Part shown: positions 1-4,794 of the stretch, one piece after another
How the letters are laid out: every line of letters starts with the position of its first letter
Numbering within the stretch: the first letter of the stretch is position 1
Source: Clostridiales bacterium UBA3277
Lineage (GTDB): Bacteria > Bacillota > Clostridia > Oscillospirales > Oscillospiraceae
DNA length: 6,391 nucleotides
Assembly: GCA_002362145.1 (NCBI GenBank)
Contig: DETX01000122.1
Span: 1-6,391, forward strand
Direction of reading: 5' to 3'
Notes under the pieces: model-generated
Seen by the model: only the letters and a program-made list of their open reading frames with translations
What the model was told of the DNA's origin: nothing
The model's database searches: none
Position numbers and translations under genes: made by a program

Positions 1-36
1 TTATTGAATATCAGTATAAAAAAGGTGGTGAGCAGC

Positions 37-297
37 ATGAAACCGAGAAAGCTGGCCCTTGGGAATCGCAATCTGGTGGGCAGACGTGTCACCCAGGCGC
101 AGTTGGAGCGAGGAATGAAGCAGGTGGAGCTGCTCACCCAATTGCAGCTGGCCGGAATCGATATCAGCACACCGGCCCTGTCCCTGCTGGAGGGGCAGAA
201 GCGGCCTGTGTCAGATGTTGAGCGCAATGCTCTGGCGGACGTGCTGGGGGTATCCGTGGATTGGCTTTTGGGCAGAGAAAAAACGCCGCCTGGGTGA
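37..297 (+). CDS. XRE-family helix-turn-helix transcriptional regulator, 86 aa
   Basis: A small DNA-binding protein made of little more than one Cro/C1-type helix-turn-helix domain. The order is an N-terminal basic stretch, a first helix around residues 13-26 (LVGRRVTQAQLERG), the HTH around 27-52 ending in the typical LSLLEGQKRPV, then a helix 59-70 and the family-typical ending VSVDWLLGRE at 72-81. The ATG at 37 is chosen because AAAGGTGGTG at 21-30 sits 6 bases ahead of it; a TTG at 4 is in frame but lies upstream of this ribosome binding site. It has no sensor domain, so any effector is unknown. Its stop codon lies inside the terminator hairpin shared with the convergent ABC operon. The promoter is outside the window. 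Targets cannot be deduced; it may regulate genes to the left. The family call is firm, the role is not. Confidence 0.85.
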   Translation: MKPRKLALGNRNLVGRRVTQAQLERGMKQVELLTQLQLAGIDISTPALSLLEGQKRPVSDVERNALADVLGVSVDWLLGREKTPPG

Positions 298-330
298 GGG
301 AATCCCTCGCCCAGGCGGCGCTGCCCTTTT
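278..330. terminator. Bidirectional intrinsic terminator between the HTH gene and the ABC operon
   Basis: Arms 284-300 and 304-320 form a 17-bp stem with one G-T wobble and a 3-base loop. On the minus strand the stem is followed by six T (complement of A278-283), a strong terminator for the importer operon ending at 346. On the plus strand it is followed by CTGCCCTTTT, a weaker U-run that can serve the HTH gene. The left arm contains the last codons and the stop of the HTH gene. Confidence 0.85.
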
Positions 331-345
331 GATTGGAAAGATTGG

Positions 346-1146
346 TTATTCCACATCCGTGCTGAAAAGAACCCGGTCGCTGCTGCCTCCCTGGTCGTGG
401 AAGAGCCGCAGAAGACCCTCGGGGGTCATATTCGCCCGGTCGTATCCCTGAAGCTCCAGGACGATCTTTCCGGAGTTCATCATGATGGTCCGGTTGCCCA
501 GACTCAGGGCCGAGGGAATGCTGTGGGTGATCATCAGGCAGGTGATGTGGTTCTCCGCCACAATCCGCCGGGTCAGCGCCAGGACCTTTTCCGCCGTGGC
601 GGGGTCCAGGGCTGCGGTGTGTTCGTCCAGCAGCAGCAGCTTCGGGGTCACCAGGGTGGCCATGAGCAGGGTCAGAGCCTGGCGCTGGCCCCCGGAGAGA
701 AGCCCCACGGGGCTGTCCATCCGGTCCTCCAGCCCCAGGTCCAGCATGGAGAGCTTCTCCCGGAAGTCCCGCCGGTCGGCGGATGTGACCACGGAGAAGG
801 GGGAGCGCCTGGCCGACGCCCGGAGATAGGCAAGGGCCAGATTTTCCTCGATGGTCATGCTGGGAGCGGTGCCCTTGAGGGGGTCCTGGAAGAGACGGCC
901 GATGAATTTGCTGCGCTTAAAGTCGGGGAGGCTGGTGATGTTCTCACCGTCCAGCCAGATGGCGCCGGTATCCACCACGAAGGACCCGGCGATGGCGCCG
1001 AAGAGGGTGGACTTTCCCGCGCCGTTGGAGCCCAGGACGGTGACAAAATCTCCGGAGGCCAGCTCCAGGTCAATGCCCCGGAGGGCGGCCTTTTCATTGA
1101 CCGTGCCGGGGTTGAAGGTTTTCTGGATGTTTTGCAGCTTCAGCAT
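346..1146 (-). CDS. trpZ: ABC importer ATPase, TrpZ-like (predicted tryptophan uptake)
   Basis: ATP-hydrolysing subunit expected to sit on the cytoplasmic face and power the permease encoded just upstream. All core motifs of an ABC ATPase are present in 266 aa: Walker A GSNGAGKST at 39-47, Q-loop glutamine in FQDP (Q87), signature LSGGQRQAL at 150-158, Walker B LLLLDE at 170-175 with catalytic E175, D-loop ALDP at 179-182 and switch histidine H208. It resembles the ATPases that accompany ABC_sub_bind-type lipoproteins (COG1101 type). ATG 1146 is preferred because AAAGGAGG at 1163-1156 lies 9 bases ahead; an in-frame GTG at 1152 is too close to that site. The start lies 2 bases after the permease stop, with the ribosome binding site inside the permease gene, so translation is probably coupled. 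The tryptophan substrate is inferred from the operon's T-box; the ATPase alone does not show it. Only one Trp residue (W64). Confidence 0.9.
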   Translation of the reverse strand: MLKLQNIQKTFNPGTVNEKAALRGIDLELASGDFVTVLGSNGAGKSTLFGAIAGSFVVDTGAIWLDGENITSLPDFKRSKFIGRLFQDPLKGTAPSMTIEENLALAYLRASARRSPFSVVTSADRRDFREKLSMLDLGLEDRMDSPVGLLSGGQRQALTLLMATLVTPKLLLLDEHTAALDPATAEKVLALTRRIVAENHITCLMITHSIPSALSLGNRTIMMNSGKIVLELQGYDRANMTPEGLLRLFHDQGGSSDRVLFSTDVE

Positions 1147-1148
1147 GG

Positions 1149-2033
1149 TCACATGCCTCCTTTCGCCGCGGGACGCAGGGACTGCCGGATGGCGGGCAGG
1201 CCGATGGCCAGGGCCACGATGACGGCGGAGATGAGCTTGAGGCACTCGCTGGGCAGGTCCAGCCGCAGGGCCAGGGCCATGATGAAGCGGTAGAGGATGG
1301 AGCCGAGAATGACCCCCAGAATTTTAAGGCCGGTCCGGGCCCTGGGCATGAGGGCCTCTCCGATGATGAGAGACGCCAGGCCGATGACCACCATGCCGGT
1401 GCCCAGGTTAATGTCGGCGGTCTTTTGATACTGGGCCAGCACGCCGCCGGAGAGGGCCGTCAGGGCGTTAGAAAGGCACAGGCCCACGGTGATGGTGAAG
1501 GAAGTGTTGATGGAGGAGGCCCGGACCATGTCGGGATTGTCGCCGGTGGCCCGGATGGACAGGCCCAGCCGGGTCCGCAGGAACAGGACCAGCAGCAGCC
1601 CCATCAGCGCTGTCACAAGGGCGGCGGGAAGCAGCTTATAGAAGCTGCCAAGCCAGGGCTGAACCAGGGAAAACAGGGTGGGGGCGCGCATCATGCTGAT
1701 GTTGGAGGAGAAGCCCATCACCGCCAGGTTCACGGTGTAGAGCCCGGTGTTGGTGATGATGCCCGCGAGAATGGAGGGGATGCGCAGCCGGGTCTGCAAA
1801 AAAGCGGTGACGAAGCCCGCGCAGGCCCCCGCCAGCATGGCGGCGGGAAGGGCCAGCAGAGGGTGCCCGGCCACGGCCAGGGTGGCGGACACGGCGCAGC
1901 CCAGGGTGAAGGAACCGTCGGTGGTCATGTCGGCGATGTTCAGCACCCGGAAGCTTAAGTACAGCGCCAGGGCCACCAGACCGTAGATGCAGCCAAGCTC
2001 CAGAGCACTGAGAATGACAATGGATGAAATCAT
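1149..2033 (-). CDS. trpY: ABC importer permease, TrpY-like (BPD_transp_2 fold)
   Basis: A 294-aa integral membrane protein forming the transport channel, presumably as a dimer. Hydrophobic stretches fill most of the sequence (roughly residues 3-27, 40-56, 58-80, 85-107, 133-152, 178-197, 212-226, 235-256 and 262-284), about eight to nine membrane segments. The cytoplasmic loop RTRLGLSIRATGDNP at 153-167 carries the G-x-x-x-R-A-x-G-x-N pattern of the branched-chain amino acid/ribose permease family and is the likely ATPase contact. The N-terminal segment LGCIYGLVALALYLSFRVLN is also typical. ATG 2033 follows AAAGGAG at a spacing of 7. It lies second in the operon, 69 bases after the binding-protein gene (a hairpin fills that gap) and 2 bases before the ATPase gene. 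Only one Trp (W127). Family assignment is firm; the tryptophan specificity comes from context. Confidence 0.9.
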   Translation of the reverse strand: MISSIVILSALELGCIYGLVALALYLSFRVLNIADMTTDGSFTLGCAVSATLAVAGHPLLALPAAMLAGACAGFVTAFLQTRLRIPSILAGIITNTGLYTVNLAVMGFSSNISMMRAPTLFSLVQPWLGSFYKLLPAALVTALMGLLLVLFLRTRLGLSIRATGDNPDMVRASSINTSFTITVGLCLSNALTALSGGVLAQYQKTADINLGTGMVVIGLASLIIGEALMPRARTGLKILGVILGSILYRFIMALALRLDLPSECLKLISAVIVALAIGLPAIRQSLRPAAKGGM

Positions 2034-2057
2034 GAGTTTACTCCTTTCCCAAGGCGG

Positions 2058-2089
2058 CCCTGCATTTCCTAAAGAAGGGAAATGCAGGG
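2058..2089 (-). other. Intercistronic hairpin between the binding-protein and permease genes
   Basis: A perfect 12-bp stem (arms 2058-2069 and 2078-2089, core CCCTGCATTTCC) with an 8-base loop in the 69-base gap. Neither side is followed by a U-run, so it does not look like an intrinsic terminator. Such hairpins between a binding protein and its permease often protect the upstream mRNA 3' end and keep the binding protein in excess; that role is inference here. Confidence 0.7.
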
Positions 2090-2102
2090 CAGGGATTTGC
2101 GG

Positions 2103-3083
2103 TTATTCCCCAATTTCCTTCACGGTGTTTGCCATCTTTGAGAAGGGGGAATAGTCGATATTCAGCGCTTTTGCGGTTTCCGTATTGACGGTGATGATGC
2201 GGCCCTCCATCACGTGGAAGTCCTCCGGCACGGCGCCGCCCATGAGAACCTCGAAGGCCATATCCGCCACCTTGGTGCCCAGCTCCGTGTAGTTGACGCC
2301 GCAGGTGGCGAAGGCCCCGGAGAGCACGAAGGAGTCCGCGCCGGTGTAGTGGGCAATTCCGGCGCCGTTCAGGGCTTCCGCCACGGAGGCCTCCGCGGCC
2401 ATGACCACGTTGTCGGTGGGGGTAAAGACCGCATCCACCCGGCCCACCAGGGAGGCGGCGGCCTCCACAATTTCACCGGAGGTATTGCCGGTCTTTTCCA
2501 GATAGGCGATGCCCTTGCTGTCCAGGTATTTTTTGGCCTCGGCAATGGGGGTGGCGGAGTTGACCTCGCTGTTGGAATAGAGAAGGCCAACGGTCTTGAC
2601 ATCGGGCTGGACGGCCAGCATCATATCCAGGATGAAGTTGGTGTTCAGAGCGTCAGAGACGCCGGTGACGGTGGGCAGGCCCGTGAGGCCCGCGGATTCG
2701 GGGTCAGAAATGGCGGCGTAGACAATGGGGGTGTCGGTGCCCTCGGCGGCGGTGACCATGTTGGTGGCGGCCAGGGTGCCGATGGGGATGATCAAGTCGG
2801 TTTTCTTGTCCGTGACCTGGGCGCCGATCTGGCCCAGGACGCTGTTGTCGTTTTGGCCGTTATACTCATCGATGATCAGGTAAACGCCCTTTTCCGCGGC
2901 CAGCGCGTTCAGCTGGGCGGCAATGGCCGTGCGGATTTCATCCAGGGAAGAGTGGTCCAGCTGCTGAACGATGGCCACCCGGAGGGCTTTGTCCGAGGTG
3001 GCGGCGGGTTCGGAGCTGGAGCAGCCGGCGAAGAGGGAGAGAACCATAACCAATACAAGAATCAGAGAAATAACCTTTTTCAT
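2103..3083 (-). CDS. trpX: ABC importer substrate-binding lipoprotein, TrpX-like
   Basis: Extracytoplasmic solute-binding lipoprotein of the ABC_sub_bind type (PF04392/COG2984), 326 aa from ATG 3083. The N-terminus is a textbook lipoprotein signal: MKK, hydrophobic core 4-18, lipobox LFAGC with C21 as the lipidated cysteine, then a Ser-rich linker. The mature part shows the two-lobe pattern of the family: LRVAIVQQLDHSSLDEIRTA, TDLIIPIGTLAATNM, TPIVYAAISDPESAGL, then VKTVGLLYSNSEVNS and VDAVFTPTDNVV. The protein contains no tryptophan, fitting synthesis under Trp starvation. It is the first gene of the operon, behind a T-box leader with a UGG specifier, which supports tryptophan as ligand; related binding proteins can carry other aromatic compounds. 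AAAAAGGAG ends 9 bases before ATG 3083. A second in-frame ATG at 3176 with its own good ribosome binding site would add 31 residues ahead of the signal peptide; 3083 is preferred because the signal peptide then starts correctly. Confidence 0.88.
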   Translation of the reverse strand: MKKVISLILVLVMVLSLFAGCSSSEPAATSDKALRVAIVQQLDHSSLDEIRTAIAAQLNALAAEKGVYLIIDEYNGQNDNSVLGQIGAQVTDKKTDLIIPIGTLAATNMVTAAEGTDTPIVYAAISDPESAGLTGLPTVTGVSDALNTNFILDMMLAVQPDVKTVGLLYSNSEVNSATPIAEAKKYLDSKGIAYLEKTGNTSGEIVEAAASLVGRVDAVFTPTDNVVMAAEASVAEALNGAGIAHYTGADSFVLSGAFATCGVNYTELGTKVADMAFEVLMGGAVPEDFHVMEGRIITVNTETAKALNIDYSPFSKMANTVKEIGE

Positions 3084-3128
3084 AATCAAATACTCCTTTT
3101 TCACATGAATTGTGTTTGTTGTTTTTGA

Positions 3129-3189
3129 GATGGCGTCAGGTAAGGGCCGCCATCGCCTTCCGGGAGCGTACACCATGGTATTCTCCTTT
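3129..3189 (-). promoter_or_regulatory. Second translation start region and hairpin upstream of trpX
   Basis: Five bases past the T-box terminator's U-run and its short AT-rich tail comes AAAGGAG (3189-3183), then 6 bases, then an ATG at 3176 that is in frame with trpX and meets no stop. It would encode 31 extra residues beginning MVYAPGRRWRP, with one Trp codon. A hairpin with perfect 7-bp arms GATGGCG (3154-3148) and CGCCATC (3135-3129) lies between this start and the usual one. The extension could be a translated leader that couples into trpX, or simply a weakly used start. The elements are visible; use is unknown. Confidence 0.5.
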
Positions 3190-3199
3190 CCTCACAAAT

Positions 3200-3234
3200 A
3201 AAAAAGTCCTTGTTCCCCCATGGGGAACAAGGAC
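3200..3234 (-). terminator. T-box attenuator terminator
   Basis: A 13-bp perfect stem, GTCCTTGTTCCCC (3234-3222) with its complement at 3218-3206, a 3-base loop and six T at 3205-3200. This is the 'off' state of the T-box and overlaps the 3' strand of the antiterminator. It may also stop transcripts entering from lexA. Confidence 0.95.
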
Positions 3235-3478
3235 AGAAAAACCATTTCTGCGGTACCACCTTGTTTGCCGGAAAATCCGACCACCTCATGACGATGCCAA
3301 CACACCGTCTGCCCGATAACGCTGGCAATGCGTCAGGTGATACTTGGCTTTCCCGTTCTCCCTGCCCTCCGCGGCCCATTTGCTGCCCCGCTTTTCGCCC
3401 CGATCTCAGCTCCCGGAACTCTCTGTGGATGCGCTTTTACAGCTTTACTCCCGCTTCCTAGGTTTTCATTATTAGGTT
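3200..3478 (-). promoter_or_regulatory. T-box riboswitch (tRNA-Trp sensing) upstream of trpXYZ
   Basis: A transcription-attenuating T-box leader read on the minus strand. Stem I: lower helix GCGG (3454-3451) with CCGC (3374-3371) and upper helix GCTG (3443-3440) with CAGC (3385-3382) frame the specifier loop. Its 5' side is GAGTAAA, with the conserved AGUA at 3449-3446; its 3' side is AAAUGGG, placing codon UGG at 3378-3376 in the canonical position. AGAGAG lies at 3424-3419. The T-box sequence AAGGTGGTACCGC is at 3262-3250. Antiterminator: AACAAGG (3265-3259) pairs with CCTTGTT (3232-3226), bulge TGGTACC, then GCAGAAA (3251-3245) pairs with TTTCTGT (3239-3233). The CCTTGTT strand is shared with the terminator, so the two folds exclude each other. 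Uncharged tRNA should permit readthrough. The class is certain; tryptophan is the best reading of the specifier and agrees with the genes controlled. Confidence 0.95.
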
Positions 3479-3484
3479 ATGCTT

Positions 3485-3513
3485 ATTAAACACCAAATAT
3501 GTCCGTTTGTCAA
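3485..3513 (-). promoter_or_regulatory. SigA-type promoter of the T-box/trpXYZ operon
   Basis: TTGACA at 3513-3508, a 17-base spacer and TTTAAT at 3490-3485 give a near-consensus promoter, with transcription expected to start near 3478 just ahead of T-box Stem I. The -35 begins 32 bases after the lexA stop. An inverted repeat, ATGTCCG (3499-3505) and CGGACAT (3534-3540), flanks the -35, with one arm in the spacer. Confidence 0.85.
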
Positions 3514-3545
3514 GAAGTTTTTTCTACAACTGGCGGACATTTTTG

Positions 3546-4121
3546 TCAGTACTCCCGGACAACGCCCTTGACGATGCCGATGATCTCCGCCTCGGTGCCG
3601 TCGATGGGCTCATAGTTGTCGTTCTCGGGCATGAGCCAGATTTCCCCGTCCCGGCGGCGCAGGCGCTTGACGGTGGCCTCGTCTCCGATGCGGGCCACCA
3701 CGATCTGGCCGTCCACGGCGGTCTGCTGGGGCCGGACCACCACCTTGTCCCCGCTGAGAATTCCGGCGCCGATCATGCTGTCTCCCCGGACCCGCAGGGC
3801 AAAGCAGCCCGGGTCCGACCAGGGCATGGTGCCCTCCTGGTTTTCCACCGCCAGAATGGGAACCCCCGCCGTGACTACGCCCACCACGGGGATCTGGCCG
3901 TACCGGGCGCCGGTGATGATGGCCCGCTTGCGGCCCTTGGCCCCGGGGGCCTGGATGAGGCCCTTCTCCTGGAGGGCCTGGAGGTGATAGCTGACGGAGG
4001 CGGTGGAGCGCAGCCCGACGGCGGCGCCGATCTCCCGGACCGAGGGGGAGTAGCCGTTTTCCTGAATGAATTGGTTGACATAATCCACGATCAGCTCTGC
4101 TTTGTTGCTGGTTCTCGGCAT
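3546..4121 (-). CDS. lexA: LexA SOS-response repressor (self-cleaving)
   Basis: The repressor of the DNA-damage (SOS) regulon; RecA filaments stimulate its self-cleavage. In 191 aa it has an N-terminal winged-helix DNA-binding domain (residues 1-70, with YSPSVREIGAAVGLRSTASVSYHLQALQEKGLI) and a C-terminal S24 peptidase-type domain. The scissile Ala-Gly bond is A85-G86 in VVTAGVPILA, the nucleophile is S115 in RGDSMIGAGI and the general base is K152 in ATVKRL. The C-terminus GIVKGVVREY is typical, so the protein is intact. ATG 4121 follows AAGGAGG (4136-4130) at a spacing of 8. It is transcribed away from the 4261 gene and toward the T-box operon, with no evident terminator of its own. Autoregulation is expected from the family; a candidate operator overlaps its promoter. 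Confidence 0.97.
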   Translation of the reverse strand: MPRTSNKAELIVDYVNQFIQENGYSPSVREIGAAVGLRSTASVSYHLQALQEKGLIQAPGAKGRKRAIITGARYGQIPVVGVVTAGVPILAVENQEGTMPWSDPGCFALRVRGDSMIGAGILSGDKVVVRPQQTAVDGQIVVARIGDEATVKRLRRRDGEIWLMPENDNYEPIDGTEAEIIGIVKGVVREY

Positions 4122-4163
4122 ATGCGGCCCCTCCTTGCCTGGTTGGCACTTCTATTTAAAAAG

Positions 4164-4192
4164 ATTATAGCACATATGAACGAGAAAGGGAA
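4164..4192 (-). promoter_or_regulatory. lexA: lexA promoter with candidate SOS box
   Basis: A perfect TATAAT at 4169-4164 lies upstream of lexA; at 17-base spacing the -35 is only TTCCCT (4192-4187), so it is weak. Between them, 4182-4169 reads CGTTCATATGTGCT on the minus strand. This matches the Bacillus-type SOS box CGAACATATGTTCG at 10 of 14 positions and has an exact CATATG centre, but it is not a clean inverted repeat. LexA binding here is inference. Confidence 0.5.
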
Positions 4193-4210
4193 GGGGATTG
4201 GAAATATTTT

Positions 4211-4239
4211 TTCGCAAAAATTTCCCGGGCGACTATACT
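4211..4239 (+). promoter_or_regulatory. Likely promoter of the 4261 gene
   Basis: TTCGCA at 4211-4216, 17 bases, then TATACT at 4234-4239, followed by AAGGAGG and the start. An imperfect A/T-rich palindrome (GGAAATATTTTT, TCGC, AAAAATTTCC; about 4200-4225) covers the -35 and could be an operator. The distance from the divergent lexA -10 is about 40 bases. Confidence 0.55.
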
Positions 4240-4260
4240 GGAACATAAGGAGGGGATGGA

Positions 4261-4695
4261 ATGGAAGAGACGAACATGGCAGGCGACGTCTGGCGGCGGG
4301 TGCTGGCGGGGCCTGTGGCGACCTCCGGTGTGGATGCCCTGCTGGGCCCGGCATTGGATGCCCTGGCGGATTACCGGTATCTCGCCGCGGCCCTGAGCGG
4401 CAGGGCCCGCCAGGAGGCCGGGAAGCTCCAGACCCGGCAGCGGGACACGGTGGAGACCCTGCGGGGGCTCTGCCGCCTGGCCGACGGTGAGGACATAGGC
4501 CCCCGGACCTTGGTCCAGGCCAAGGGGCCGGCTTCGGCCTGCCTCCGGCGGAGCTATCACCGGGCCCGCCGGGCTGCCACGGAGTACACCGCCCGGACGG
4601 CGGAGCCCTTAACCGGGGCGGCCTTCCGGGTTCTGGCTGCCCGGGAGGAGGAAAACTGCGCGGCGCTTGCCCAGCTTCTGGGGATGCAGGTATGA
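4261..4695 (+). CDS. Small helical protein, possibly a degenerate ferritin/rubrerythrin-like domain, 144 aa
   Basis: A soluble, Arg- and Ala-rich, almost wholly helical protein with no signal peptide or membrane segment. Two helical blocks are visible: residues 25-75 (ALADYRYLAAALSGRARQEAGKLQ... to LRGLCRLADG) and 91-141 (SYHRARRAATEYTARTAEP, then AAFRVLAAREEENCAALAQLLG). The second block has the spacing of a ferritin-like helix pair (Tyr/Arg-rich helix with EY, then F-x-x-LA-x-x-E-E and an LLG ending), but the usual ExxH metal ligands are replaced: E-E-N-C at 130-133 where a His would be expected, and no E or H pair in the first block. If the fold is right, it is a non-metal-binding relative. 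ATG 4261 follows AAGGAGG at a spacing of 7. It stands alone with its own promoter and terminator, divergent from lexA. Function unknown; the fold is a guess from pattern only. Confidence 0.8.
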   Translation: MEETNMAGDVWRRVLAGPVATSGVDALLGPALDALADYRYLAAALSGRARQEAGKLQTRQRDTVETLRGLCRLADGEDIGPRTLVQAKGPASACLRRSYHRARRAATEYTARTAEPLTGAAFRVLAAREEENCAALAQLLGMQV

Positions 4696-4699
4696 CAAC

Positions 4700-4730
4700 G
4701 GCCCTCTGCTGAAAGCAGAGGGCCTGTTTT
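4700..4730 (+). terminator. Intrinsic terminator of the 4261 gene
   Basis: A perfect 11-bp stem GGCCCTCTGCT (4700-4710) with its complement at 4714-4724, loop GAA, then TGTTTT. It begins 5 bases after the stop. On the opposite strand the hairpin is followed by GTTGTC, so it works poorly for the minus-strand gene beyond it. Between 4731 and the end of that gene at 4795 I see only a small GGGGA/TCCCC hairpin. Confidence 0.9.
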
Positions 4731-4794
4731 ATGGGCAATGCGGTGGGTACGGCTGGTAGCGAAACTGCCTGCGGGGAAAGTCCCCGGGAAAGGG

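Noticed and set aside
4..36. TTG start for the HTH gene
   Set aside because: The good ribosome binding site (21-30) lies downstream of it and serves ATG 37.
1147..1245. Longer N-terminus for the ATPase gene
   Set aside because: It would overlap the permease C-terminus, and the extra residues show no ABC similarity; SD spacing supports ATG 1146.
397..1293. Long plus-strand open frame opposite the ATPase gene
   Set aside because: Antisense shadow of a gene with all ABC motifs; no ribosome binding site and a Gly/Gln/His-rich product.
2058..2089. Hairpin as terminator after trpX
   Set aside because: No U-run follows on either strand, and the permease and ATPase genes have no promoter of their own that I can see.
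3507..4490. Long plus-strand open frame across lexA
   Set aside because: It is antisense to lexA, begins in the T-box promoter region, runs into another frame of the 4261 gene, and has a His/Gly/Asp-rich low-complexity product typical of a GC-rich shadow frame.
4770..4794. GGGGAAAGTCCCC-like stretch reminiscent of the RNase P RNA GAGGAAAGUCC motif
   Set aside because: No other RNase P RNA elements nearby and only about 65 free bases; it is a short simple hairpin.
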